From an uncultured Oribacterium sp. (lineage in GTDB: Bacteria > Bacillota > Clostridia > Lachnospirales > Lachnospiraceae), in assembly GCA_900770445.1 (NCBI GenBank), contig CAAGKO010000096.1, forward strand, positions 1 through 26,936: a stretch of DNA of 26,936 nucleotides, written 5' to 3'. The notes beneath the pieces were generated by a model, which ran no database searches, was not told the origin of the DNA, and saw nothing but the letters and a program-made list of their open reading frames with translations. Below, in pieces: positions 1 through 7,192 of this stretch. Both the position numbers and the translations under genes were made by a program. Each line of letters starts with the position of its first letter. Positions within the stretch are counted from its first letter, which is position 1.

Positions 1-60
1 ATCTCTTCTCTGCTTTTCTTCTGCAAACCACCAGCTGAGCCAGTCTCGACACCGCATACT

Positions 61-298
61 TAATGTCACAGAGTCTGATATTTCTTAATCTATGAAATAA
101 TATAATGGCACAGCTCCCTGAAATTCATGAATTGTAAAAGTCACTTAATGGCACGCATCTTGAAAATGCCCTGTTTGTTAGAAACTCCAGAAAATATAAT
201 GGCATCACGCTTTAAAATCTCTTCTTTGCGAAAACCATCTAATGGCCCTCAGCCAGAAAATCGCTTGTTTGTAACAAAGATTTAAAAACCTAATGGCA
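61..298. repeat. Phased TAATGGC short-repeat array
   Basis: Six copies of TAATGGCA or a close variant start at 61 (TAATGTCA), 103, 146, 197, 240 (TAATGGCC) and 291. Start-to-start spacings are 42, 43, 51, 43 and 51 bp, close to four and five helical turns. The sequence between copies is mostly unrelated, but the two 51-bp units (146-196 and 240-290) resemble each other around a shared TGTTTGT, which suggests an older unit of about 94 bp. No ORF of useful size crosses the array. Function is unknown; iterated protein-binding sites are one reading. Confidence 0.55.
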
Positions 299-505
299 CA
301 AGAATGCTATATACGGTTTTTGTGAAAACTTCGGAGACCGTCATGACCAGTGATCCGCATGCCGCCTTTCTAAAACTCCGATCACCAGTTTTTTATCCGA
401 TTTCACCCCGGTCAGAATGTATGGGCGTCGATTTTTGGTTGTTTGCACGGGGCGGGTCCGACAAGTAAATAGATAAAGAACGTCGAATGGGGTGGGCAAA
501 CAAAC
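299..505. other. Non-coding stretch, nothing recognised
   Basis: Between the repeat array and the terminators at 506-570 I see no ORF with a ribosome site, no tRNA and no recognised RNA. Together with the array this leaves the first 836 bases without a convincing protein gene. Confidence 0.5.
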
Positions 506-533
506 AAAAAGAGACGCTCGGCATAAGCGTCTC
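506..533 (-). terminator. Second of two tandem terminators
   Basis: An 8-bp perfect stem (511-518 with 526-533, GAGACGCT/AGCGTCTC) has a 7-nt loop and is followed on the - strand by five U residues (506-510). It lies directly downstream of another terminator, so a transcript coming from the right is stopped twice. Confidence 0.7.
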
Positions 534-535
534 GT

Positions 536-587
536 AAAAATCAGCCGGGTGAAGAAGTTACCCCGGCTGAACTGTTACCAGTTCAGC
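536..587 (-). terminator. Terminator with overlapping competing hairpin
   Basis: On the - strand a 9-bp stem (562-570 with 541-549, TCAGCCGGG/CCCGGCTGA) is followed by five U residues (536-540), a standard intrinsic terminator. Just before it, a second perfect 9-bp hairpin (579-587 with 566-574, loop of 4) uses bases 566-570, which are also needed for the terminator stem. The two structures are therefore mutually exclusive. This could be an attenuator or chance overlap at a gene end. Confidence 0.55.
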
Positions 588-638
588 GCACTCAGGATCA
601 GCATTCAATGCTTCCACCTCCAGTCCATCATGCTCCAT
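558..638 (-). CDS. Possible 26-residue mini-ORF or leader peptide
   Basis: A short ORF starts with ATG at 638 and stops with TAA at 560-558, inside the loop of the terminator hairpin. The peptide begins MEHDGLEVEALN and ends ELVTVQPG. Upstream GGTGG is only a weak ribosome site. The same frame stays open for about 30 more codons upstream but has no usual start codon there. A stop codon set inside a terminator is common for real gene ends and also for leader peptides. I do not recognise the peptide; it may be a gene remnant. Confidence 0.2.
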   Translation of the reverse strand: MEHDGLEVEALNADPECAELVTVQPG

Positions 639-719
639 GGCAGAACGACCACCCGTATATAGTCCTGTCGTAAAGTTGCTTTCTTTTCTTCTACTGTCTG
701 CTATAGATATTTCTCCGCA

Positions 720-742
720 AACTATGCTGCATAGCTATAGTT
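720..742. promoter_or_regulatory. Dyad upstream of the XRE gene
   Basis: Arms AACTATGCT (720-728) and AGCTATAGTT (733-742) form an inverted repeat around GCAT with a single-base bulge. It lies about 95 bp before the XRE start codon, where an autoregulatory operator would be plausible. No binding evidence can be read from sequence alone. Confidence 0.25.
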
Positions 743-836
743 CTATACCGTCCGGCAAGTTACTTTATCCGCGCACAGCTTATAGAATTCTGATATAGGG
801 CGTGATGATCGCTCGAAGCAAGGAGTACTGTACGCT

Positions 837-1358
837 ATGGCTAGGAAAAAGACTGCACCTCGTGCAAAGCACAAGAAAAATACTGTATATACGGAGGATC
901 CGATCTATAACAACCGGGATTATCACTTCGACTGGGGCCTCTTCGGTCAGACGCTGAAACGGCTTCGCCTCGAAGCGGATCTGACGCAGGATGATCTTTC
1001 GGCGATCACCGGTATTCCGAGCGCGATGATCTCGCAGTTTGAAACCGCCTATAAAAGCAGGTTTCAGAACACGCCGAAGCACCCGAATCAGGACCAGCTG
1101 GTCTGTCTCCTTCGGGCACTGAATGTCGATGCCAACACACTCTTCGCAGCGAATCTGGCCATGCCGGTCATGTCTGAGCGCGACCGGGCCGTCGAAGTGC
1201 TCGTAGAGGGCTTTCGTACCCTGCTGAAACGCTCCGAGCTCTATGCTCATTATGATGAAGCCCCTGGAAAAGACATGACAGAGAAAATCGAGAACAGCAG
1301 GCTTTACTTCGAGCCCTGGGCGGAGACCTCCGTCGCGGAGAAAAAGCCGGAAAGCTGA
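837..1358 (+). CDS. XRE-family helix-turn-helix regulator
   Basis: A 173-residue DNA-binding protein. Residues 1-15 are strongly basic. Residues 36-104 form a Cro/C1-type helix-turn-helix (FGQTLKRLRLEADLTQDDLS, then IPSAMISQFE and a LLRALNVDANTLF closing helix). The loop after the recognition helix is slightly long (KSRFQNTPKHPNQ). The C-terminal 65 residues have no recognised domain and end in a charged tail. The start is fixed by AGGAG at 821-825, 11 bases before the ATG. It is one of only three + strand genes and converges on uvrA, sharing the hairpin at 1473-1497. Its targets are unknown; the nearby dyad and the TAATGGC array are the obvious candidates. Confidence 0.85.
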   Translation: MARKKTAPRAKHKKNTVYTEDPIYNNRDYHFDWGLFGQTLKRLRLEADLTQDDLSAITGIPSAMISQFETAYKSRFQNTPKHPNQDQLVCLLRALNVDANTLFAANLAMPVMSERDRAVEVLVEGFRTLLKRSELYAHYDEAPGKDMTEKIENSRLYFEPWAETSVAEKKPES

Positions 1359-1472
1359 AGCTGCTTCGATCTTTTTCAGCGTATCTCTCTTCTGCCGTCA
1401 GCTCCACATCATCACCCGCCACTACGCATGACAGATGGCGGACTCGCCAGATCCCATAGAACTTATAAACAT

Positions 1473-1497
1473 GCCCGGACGAGGTTTCGTCCGGGCA
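1473..1497 (-). terminator. Terminator after uvrA, probably bidirectional
   Basis: A perfect 10-bp GC-rich stem (GCCCGGACGA with TCGTCCGGGC) with a 4-base loop lies 15 bases past the uvrA stop and between two convergent genes. The U tract on the - strand is short (ATGTTTATAA), so termination rests mainly on the stem. Confidence 0.7.
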
Positions 1498-1512
1498 TTC
1501 ATGTACCGGTAT

Positions 1513-4344
1513 TTATTTATTCAGGTACTGTCGGATGTAGTGACCGGTGTAGGACTCCTTCACCTTCGCCACCTGCTCCGGTGTACCCTCGGCGATCACT
1601 GTACCGCCGCGGTCGCCGCCCTCCGGACCGATATCGATGATATAGTCCGCACACTTGATGACATCGAGGTTATGCTCGATGACGATGACGGTGTTGCCGT
1701 TTTCCGCGAGACGGTCGAGCATGACGACGAGCTTATGCACATCCGCGAAGTGCAGTCCGGTGGTCGGCTCATCCAGCACATAGATGGTCTTTCCGGTCGG
1801 GCGGCGGCTGAGCTCGGTCGCGAGCTTGATCCGCTGTGCCTCACCACCGGAAAGCTCGGTGCTCGGCTGGCCCAGTTTCACATAGCCGAGACCGACATCA
1901 TAGAGAGTCTGAATCTTCCGTGTGATGCTCGGCACATTCTTAAAGAAATCCAGCGCCTCCTCGACGGTCATCTCGAGGATGTCATAGATGTTCTTCCCCT
2001 TATACTTCACCTCCAGGGTTTCACGGTTGAAACGCTTTCCGTTACATACCTCACACGGCACATACACATCCGGCAGGAAGTTCATCTCGATCTTCACGAT
2101 ACCATCGCCCTGACAGGCCTCGCAGCGTCCACCACGTACGTTGAAGGAAAAGCGGCCCTTACTGTAGCCACGCGCCTTCGCATCCGGTGTGCCCGCAAAG
2201 AGGTCACGGATCATATCGAAGACGCCGGTGTAGGTCGCCGGATTCGAGCGCGGCGTACGTCCGATCGGCGACTGATCGATCGCGATGATCTTATCGAGCT
2301 GCTCCACGCCCTCGATGGACTTATAGCGGCCCGGAATCGTCCGCGCACGATTCAGCTTCTTCGCCAGGGTCTTATAGAGAATCTCATTCACCAGCGACGA
2401 CTTACCGGAACCGGATACACCGGTCACACAGGTGAAGACACCGAGCGGGAAGCGGACATCGATATTCTTCAGATTATGCTCACTGGCACCCTTCACGGTG
2501 ATCCAGCCGTTCGGCTTCCGGCGCGTCTTCGGCACCTCGATCTTCAGCTTACCGCTGAGGTACTGACCGGTGATACTGCGCGGGTTCTGCATGATCTCCT
2601 CCGCCGTACCGGTCGCGACGACCTCACCGCCCTCCGAACCGGCCCCCGGTCCGATGTCGACGATGTAGTCGGCGGCGCGCATGGTGTCCTCGTCATGCTC
2701 GACGACGATCACGGTATTCCCGAGGTCACGAAGGTGCTTCAGCGTCGCGATCAGACGATCGTTATCCCGCTGATGCAGGCCGATGCTCGGCTCATCGAGG
2801 ATATAGGCGACCCCGACGAGTCCGGAACCGATCTGCGTCGCGAGGCGGATACGCTGGGCTTCACCACCGGAAAGTGTGCCGGCGGCACGGCTCAGGGTCA
2901 GGTAATCGAGACCGACATCCAGCATGAACCTGATCCGGCTTCGGATCTCCTTCACGACCTCATCTGCGATCTGATGCTGCATCGGGGTCAGCCGGATCTC
3001 TTCGATCCAGTGATAGAAGTGCTCGATGGAGAGCTCCGTCGCCTGATAGATATTGAGATCACCGATCGTTACGGCGAGACTCGAGGCCTTCAGACGCGCA
3101 CCATGGCAGAGCGCACATGGGGTGATCCGCATGTACTGCTCATAGTCCGCACGCATACGCTCGGAAAAGCACTCACGATAGCGGCGGTTGACATTGGCCA
3201 GCAGACCCTCGAAGGCCACCTGATGCACGTTGCCCTTTCCAAACTGGGACTCGTAGTGCACCGTCACCTTCTCGCCCTTCGTACCATCCAGGATAATCGA
3301 GCGGATCTCCGGCGGGTAGTCCCGAAACGGCGTGTCGAGGCTGAAATGATAGGCCTCACTGAGGGCCACCAGCATCGCATGCGTGAAGCTGCCCTCATCC
3401 TTCGAGTTCATCCAGCCGGGAACGGTGATCGCTCCCTCGTTCAGACTCAGACTCTCGTCCGGAATCATGAGCGACAGATCAAACTCCATCTTATAGCCGA
3501 TACCGCTGCACTCCGGGCAGGCACCGAAGGGGTTGTTAAAGGAAAAGCTGCGCGGCTCGATCTCGTCGATGGAAACGCCGCAGTCCGGGCAGGCGAAGCT
3601 CGTCGAGAAGTTCACCGGCTCACCGCCGATGACGTCGACGGTCATCTGACCGCCGGTCAGGCCCATGACCTGTTCGATGGACTCCGTGAGACGTGCCTCG
3701 ATTCCCTCGCGGATCACGAGACGATCGACCACGATCTCGATGGTATGGCGGATGTTCTTATCGAGGCGGATATCCTCCGAAAGCTCGTACATGTTTCCGT
3801 CCACACGTACACGCACATAGCCGGAGCGGCGGGCTGAGTCGAGCACCTTCTCATGCATGCCCTTCTTGCCGCGGACGATCGGTGCCAGCAGCTGGATCCG
3901 GGTGCCCTCCGGCATCAGAAGCAGCTGATCCACGATCTCATCGACCGTCTGGCGCTTGATCTCGCGGCCGCACTTCGGACAGTGTGGCGTGCCGACGCGC
4001 GCGTACAGAAGACGCATATAATCGTAAATCTCCGTGACGGTACCGACCGTCGAACGCGGGTTCCGGTTCGTCGACTTCTGATCGATCGAAATCGCCGGGC
4101 TGAGACCCTCGATGAGGTCCACCGCCGGCTTCTCCATCTGGCCCAGGAACTGACGCGCATAGGATGACAGGGACTGCATATAACGGCGCTGTCCCTCTGC
4201 ATAGATCGTATCGAAGGCAAGGGAGGACTTTCCGGAGCCGGAGAGACCAGTCATCACGACCAGCTCATCACGCGGGATATCCACATCCACATGCTTCAGA
4301 TTGTGCTCACTGGCACCTCGAATCTTTATATAGTTCTTACCCAT
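1513..4344 (-). CDS. uvrA: Excinuclease ABC subunit A
   Basis: UvrA, the ATP-driven damage-recognition subunit of nucleotide excision repair; it works with UvrB and UvrC, which are not in this window. Length is 943 residues, normal for the family. Two ABC ATPase halves are visible: Walker A GLSGSGKSS at residues 33-41 and GVSGSGKSS near 640, with signature motifs LSGGEAQRI near 490 and 830. Zinc-binding CxxC pairs occur in each half (CPDCG...CPECSG and CEACQGDG...CEVCNGKR). An ATG 33 bases further upstream is open, but GAGGA eight bases before MGKNYIKIRG marks the likely start. It has its own promoter inside the end of the preceding gene and ends at the hairpin 1473-1497. Confidence 0.97.
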   Translation of the reverse strand: MGKNYIKIRGASEHNLKHVDVDIPRDELVVMTGLSGSGKSSLAFDTIYAEGQRRYMQSLSSYARQFLGQMEKPAVDLIEGLSPAISIDQKSTNRNPRSTVGTVTEIYDYMRLLYARVGTPHCPKCGREIKRQTVDEIVDQLLLMPEGTRIQLLAPIVRGKKGMHEKVLDSARRSGYVRVRVDGNMYELSEDIRLDKNIRHTIEIVVDRLVIREGIEARLTESIEQVMGLTGGQMTVDVIGGEPVNFSTSFACPDCGVSIDEIEPRSFSFNNPFGACPECSGIGYKMEFDLSLMIPDESLSLNEGAITVPGWMNSKDEGSFTHAMLVALSEAYHFSLDTPFRDYPPEIRSIILDGTKGEKVTVHYESQFGKGNVHQVAFEGLLANVNRRYRECFSERMRADYEQYMRITPCALCHGARLKASSLAVTIGDLNIYQATELSIEHFYHWIEEIRLTPMQHQIADEVVKEIRSRIRFMLDVGLDYLTLSRAAGTLSGGEAQRIRLATQIGSGLVGVAYILDEPSIGLHQRDNDRLIATLKHLRDLGNTVIVVEHDEDTMRAADYIVDIGPGAGSEGGEVVATGTAEEIMQNPRSITGQYLSGKLKIEVPKTRRKPNGWITVKGASEHNLKNIDVRFPLGVFTCVTGVSGSGKSSLVNEILYKTLAKKLNRARTIPGRYKSIEGVEQLDKIIAIDQSPIGRTPRSNPATYTGVFDMIRDLFAGTPDAKARGYSKGRFSFNVRGGRCEACQGDGIVKIEMNFLPDVYVPCEVCNGKRFNRETLEVKYKGKNIYDILEMTVEEALDFFKNVPSITRKIQTLYDVGLGYVKLGQPSTELSGGEAQRIKLATELSRRPTGKTIYVLDEPTTGLHFADVHKLVVMLDRLAENGNTVIVIEHNLDVIKCADYIIDIGPEGGDRGGTVIAEGTPEQVAKVKESYTGHYIRQYLNK

Positions 4345-4358
4345 AAGATATATCCTCA

Positions 4359-4396
4359 AAAATAATCCGGCAAACAAATGTTTGTCGGATTATTTT
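4359..4396 (-). terminator. Terminator-like hairpin in the uvrA leader
   Basis: A long stem pairs 4359-4369 with 4386-4396 (11 bp) and continues through a G-T pair and CAAAC/GTTTG to a 4-base loop at 4376-4379. On the - strand it ends in ATTATTTT, so it can terminate transcripts of the Gx transporter gene. It also sits in the 5' leader of uvrA, immediately before its ribosome site. Confidence 0.65.
4371..4384. promoter_or_regulatory. LexA-box-like palindrome at uvrA
   Basis: CAAACAAATGTTTG is a perfect 5-4-5 palindrome placed just downstream of the predicted uvrA -10 element. The known Gram-positive LexA (DinR) operator is CGAAC-N4-GTTCG; this differs by one symmetrical G-to-A change per arm. 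uvrA is a classical SOS gene, so the position fits. The same bases also form the top of the hairpin 4359-4396, so the symmetry may have another cause. Confidence 0.35.
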
Positions 4397-4420
4397 ACCA
4401 CGCTTTATAATAATATTCAA
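4392..4420 (-). promoter_or_regulatory. uvrA promoter
   Basis: On the - strand, TTGAAT (4420-4415) is followed after 17 bp by TAAAAT (4397-4392). The -35 overlaps the stop codon of the Gx transporter gene, and the predicted start of transcription falls at the edge of the LexA-like palindrome. Confidence 0.55.
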
Positions 4421-4917
4421 GAGTTCCGGAGAAAGAGCTGAATACGCTCTGTGATGAGTCCGGCCACGAGTCCGATCAACGCACCGGCGATGACCCCGGC
4501 CACCAGCAGCACCGGCAGATAGTAAAACAGCACCTGGCTGTGGAGCAGCGCCACAGCCGCCATCAGCTGTCCGACGTTATGCATCACACCGCCACTGACG
4601 CTCACGACGGTGCGGTGAAAGCCACCTGCCTTCCGCATCAGAAGCATTGTCCCAAAACTCAGTGCAAAGCCGGCGATCGAGTACGCGAGCGTCATCGTGT
4701 TTCCGAACATGAAGCTGACGAGGAGGATGCGGAGGAAGCTGATCACAAGCGTCGGCAGCGCACCGATCGAGTAGAGCCCGATCACCGTCACGATGTTCGG
4801 GAGGCCCAGCTTCACGCCCGGCACGCCGATGTTGATCGGGATCATCGCCTCGACATAGCTCAGCACCATCGCGAGCGCCAGCAGCATCCCGTATAAACTT
4901 GTTTTTCGTGCATTCAT
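4417..4917 (-). CDS. Gx transporter family membrane protein
   Basis: A 166-residue integral membrane protein with about five hydrophobic segments. It resembles the Gx transporter family (also annotated as heptaprenyl diphosphate synthase component I domain): MLLALAMVLSYVEAMIPI at the start, then GVPGVKLGLPNIVTVIGLY. The motif VKLGLPNI after the first membrane helix is typical of that family. It starts at ATG with AGGGTGA six bases upstream. In relatives this gene is often next to an FMN-binding NusG-domain-II protein, but none is seen here. Substrate is unknown. A TATAAT at 4975-4970 may be its -10 element. Confidence 0.8.
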   Translation of the reverse strand: MNARKTSLYGMLLALAMVLSYVEAMIPINIGVPGVKLGLPNIVTVIGLYSIGALPTLVISFLRILLVSFMFGNTMTLAYSIAGFALSFGTMLLMRKAGGFHRTVVSVSGGVMHNVGQLMAAVALLHSQVLFYYLPVLLVAGVIAGALIGLVAGLITERIQLFLRNS

Positions 4918-4990
4918 AAATCACCCTTTTCGCATGTTTTCGGGGCGAATCCCCACGCTCATGCCGCCGATTATAATGGAGATCTCGCCA

Positions 4991-5022
4991 AAAGAAAAGA
5001 CGGCACCCAAATGGATACCGTC
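4991..5022 (-). terminator. Terminator after the cold-shock gene
   Basis: On the - strand a 10-bp stem with two G-U pairs (5013-5022 with 4999-5008) closes an ATTT loop and is followed by TTTTCTTT (4998-4991). It lies about 70 bases past the stop of the cold-shock gene. Confidence 0.8.
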
Positions 5023-5093
5023 ATTGCTTCTTTTAGTTCAAAATACTATTCTTGTAACGATATATGCTTACAATTAAGGTACTTGGAAAAAAA

Positions 5094-5291
5094 TTAAAGC
5101 TTTACTACGTTGACTGCCTGAGGTCCCTTAGCGCCGTCCTGAACGTCGAACTCTACCTTCTGGCCCTCATCGAGAGACTTGAAACCGTCTCCAGCGAGTC
5201 CTGAATAGTGAACGAAAACGTCCTTGCCATTCTCATCAGAGATGAAGCCGTAGCCCTTCTGATTGTTGAACCACTTAACTGTACCCTTCAT
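5094..5291 (-). CDS. csp: Cold-shock protein, CspA family
   Basis: A 65-residue single cold-shock domain that binds single-stranded RNA and DNA as an RNA chaperone in the cytoplasm. The RNP1 motif KGYGFIS and RNP2-like VFVHYSGL are both intact, and the protein begins MKGTVKWFNNQKG as expected. An ATG 15 bases upstream lies within the ribosome site itself, so the start is set at 5291, seven bases after GGAGG. It has its own strong promoter and its own terminator, so it is monocistronic. Which cold-shock paralogue it is cannot be told from sequence. Confidence 0.97.
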   Translation of the reverse strand: MKGTVKWFNNQKGYGFISDENGKDVFVHYSGLAGDGFKSLDEGQKVEFDVQDGAKGPQAVNVVKL

Positions 5292-5338
5292 TGTGTCTAC
5301 CTCCATAAAATCTGCAGCCTAATCGCTGCACGGATTTC

Positions 5339-5367
5339 ATCTTAGCATAATCAAAATTCCGCGTCAA
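5339..5367 (-). promoter_or_regulatory. Cold-shock gene promoter
   Basis: TTGACG (5367-5362), a 17-bp spacer and TAAGAT (5344-5339) on the - strand give a leader of about 40 bases before the start codon. This is short compared with the long leaders of some cold-shock genes. Confidence 0.75.
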
Positions 5368-5478
5368 TCGAATGTTCGCGCGTCTCGATCTGCGTTTTCG
5401 GACATAGCCTTCGGGTCAGAAACACCGCATCCTCGGGCCGTCGCCAATGTCTCCATCAGCGTGTTATCCCGGCAGGGA

Positions 5479-6030
5479 TCAGTTTGCGGAAGCAAATGCC
5501 TTCAGCTCGTTCTCCTGATCGATGCGCATATGGCACTTCTTATACTTCTTGCCGGATCCGCATGGGCAGAGGTCGTTCGGGTAGATCTTCTTGCCTTCGC
5601 GACGGATGGTGTTGGATGCCTTCTGCTTACGATAGAGCTCGTGGCGCTTCTCCTCGGAAAGGATCGCATCCCACTCAGGAAGACCGTAGAGCCAGCTTGC
5701 CTTCGCCTCGACCATGTTGTAGTACAGGGTCTCCGGATCGATCTCGATCTTTACCTGTGTATCCTCATCCATGGTGTCGATCGGGTTGTGATAGCCCTTT
5801 AAGGAATCATCGATACCATCGAGCACACCTGTGAAGTGGAAAACGTCGATGCCGAAGTGCTCCGCAAGCTCCTTCACCGTGCCCTCATAAACGTGGCTCG
5901 GATCCTTCAGAACCTCCTCATAGAAGCCCTTCTCCAGTGCGAAATACTCCTGCCAGAGTGTCTCCTGCTCGGCCTTGGAAAGACCATCGCCGTATGCCTT
6001 CGTTCTCCAGTTTTCAAGTAATGTTGCCAT
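5479..6030 (-). CDS. SEC-C metal-binding domain protein
   Basis: A 183-residue soluble protein. The C-terminal SEC-C motif at about 153-168 (PNDLCPCGSGKKYKKCH) is a complete CxCxGSGKKYKxCH zinc-binding site like that at the end of SecA. The N-terminal 150 residues are acidic and aromatic with no motif I can name. It starts at ATG after GAGGAGAG. It is not SecA itself, since there is no helicase domain. SEC-C is found in many unrelated proteins, so the molecular role stays open. It lies between the cold-shock gene and kduI; the kduI terminator upstream suggests separate expression. Confidence 0.85.
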   Translation of the reverse strand: MATLLENWRTKAYGDGLSKAEQETLWQEYFALEKGFYEEVLKDPSHVYEGTVKELAEHFGIDVFHFTGVLDGIDDSLKGYHNPIDTMDEDTQVKIEIDPETLYYNMVEAKASWLYGLPEWDAILSEEKRHELYRKQKASNTIRREGKKIYPNDLCPCGSGKKYKKCHMRIDQENELKAFASAN

Positions 6031-6108
6031 AAACTCTCCTCACCCATCACGGGTTCTTTCTATATAAATTCATCTGTGGCCGTCATCCCGCAGGATATGC
6101 AGGCACAC

Positions 6109-6153
6109 AAAAAGGTCCGTGGACCACACAGAACTTTATAGTACCACGGACCT
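6109..6153 (-). terminator. Terminator after kduI
   Basis: A perfect 10-bp stem AGGTCCGTGG/CCACGGACCT (6144-6153 with 6113-6122) has a 21-base loop and is followed by U5 on the - strand. It lies 28 bases past the kduI stop. Confidence 0.8.
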
Positions 6154-6180
6154 CTGGAAATATCAATTTTTTATGCTTAA

Positions 6181-7026
6181 TTATCTGAGATCCGGAGTAT
6201 AGATGGTATCCATATCATCGAACTCCTGGTTCTCGCCACCCATCGCCCAGATGAAGGTATAGTTGTGTGTACCTGCGGCGCTGTGGATGGACCATGACGG
6301 AGAAATCACAGCATCATAGTTATGCATCACGATGTGTCTGGTCTCGGTCGGCTCGCCCATCAGGTGGAATACGACCTGATCCTCCGGTACCTCGAAGTAG
6401 GTGTAGATCTCCATACGACGCTCATGTGTATGTGACGGCATCGTGTTCCATACAGAACCCGGCTGAAGCTCGGTCATACCCATGCTGAGCTGTGCGGTCT
6501 TGAGAACATCCGGGTGGATGAACTGGTTGATTACACGAGCATTGGCCAGCTCAGGCTCGCCACATGGACGATGATTTGCCTCGGCCATGGTGATCAGCTT
6601 CGTCTCGTAGCTTACGTGTGCCGGTGCGGAAACCATGTAGAACTTCGCCGGCTTCTCTGCATCATCTGAGGAGAAGAGCACTTCCTTCGCACCCTTCGTG
6701 ATGTAGAGGCAGTCCTTGTAGCCGAGCTTGTACTCTGTACCGTCAACGACGATCTTACCAGCGCCATCGCCGATGTTGAAGATACCGATCTCGCGGCGCT
6801 CGAGGATGTAGTGTGTACCGAAGTTTGCCCAGCAGTCGATGCCCTTATCGAGGGGAACGACCTCGTGTACCGGCATACATCCGAAGGTCACCATACGGTC
6901 GACGTGTGAGTATACGGCAACGACCTCATCCGGCTTGTAAAGACCGGTGATCAGGAACTCATCACGAAGCTCCTGTGTCGTGTAACGCTTCACATCTCTC
7001 TGGTTTGCACTGTAACGAATATCCAT
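6181..7026 (-). CDS. kduI: 5-dehydro-4-deoxy-D-glucuronate isomerase
   Basis: KduI interconverts 5-keto-4-deoxyuronate and 2,5-diketo-3-deoxygluconate in breakdown of pectin and unsaturated glycosaminoglycan uronates; it is also linked to galacturonate and glucuronate use. It has 281 residues, the usual length, and a cupin fold. Metal ligands are visible: HTHERRME (His199, His201, Glu206) and His248 in SIHSAAGTHNY. The start MDIRYSANQRDVKRY has AGGAGG five bases upstream; an ATG 51 bases earlier has none. The gene stands alone between its promoter (7086-7113) and terminator (6109-6153). KduD is not in the window. A GTATACTAGA word shared with the uxu promoters overlaps its -10 element, suggesting co-regulation. 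Confidence 0.95.
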   Translation of the reverse strand: MDIRYSANQRDVKRYTTQELRDEFLITGLYKPDEVVAVYSHVDRMVTFGCMPVHEVVPLDKGIDCWANFGTHYILERREIGIFNIGDGAGKIVVDGTEYKLGYKDCLYITKGAKEVLFSSDDAEKPAKFYMVSAPAHVSYETKLITMAEANHRPCGEPELANARVINQFIHPDVLKTAQLSMGMTELQPGSVWNTMPSHTHERRMEIYTYFEVPEDQVVFHLMGEPTETRHIVMHNYDAVISPSWSIHSAAGTHNYTFIWAMGGENQEFDDMDTIYTPDLR

Positions 7027-7082
7027 AAAAACCTCCTGTGTCTGGCCTTGCGCCAGGTGTTTTGTATTCTGTTTCAAGCATC

Positions 7083-7092
7083 TCTAGTATAC
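7083..7092 (-). promoter_or_regulatory. Candidate GntR operator at kduI
   Basis: The - strand reads GTATACTAGA, identical over ten bases to the site upstream of the gntR gene at 24029-24038. It covers the kduI -10 element TATACT, so a bound protein would block the promoter. Confidence 0.4.
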
Positions 7093-7113
7093 TCTAGTTA
7101 ACCGGTTTTGCAA
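7086..7113 (-). promoter_or_regulatory. kduI promoter
   Basis: TTGCAA (7113-7108), a 16-bp spacer containing AACCGGTT, and TATACT (7091-7086) on the - strand. A TGCAAACG word overlapping the -35 is a weak match to a cre box and is not called. Confidence 0.6.
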
Positions 7114-7192
7114 ACGTTTTTCGACAGTTCAGCGAATTACCTCAGAAGACCTGCAGCAGAGGCACCTAAGCGGCACTGTCAGCTGATGATGA

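Noticed and set aside
61..298. CRISPR array
   Set aside because: The repeated word is only 7-9 bp, spacings alternate between 42-43 and 51 bp, and no cas gene is present.
780..1250. - strand open frame opposite the XRE gene
   Set aside because: The + strand frame has a good ribosome site and a clear helix-turn-helix; the antisense frame has neither.
1435..3837. Long + strand open frame of 800 codons opposite uvrA
   Set aside because: It is an antisense frame kept open by the codon use of uvrA. It has no ribosome site, no recognisable domain and a His/Arg/Asp/Leu-rich shadow composition.
7106..7123. cre box upstream of kduI
   Set aside because: TGCAAACG matches only part of the consensus and the second half site fails; chance is likely.
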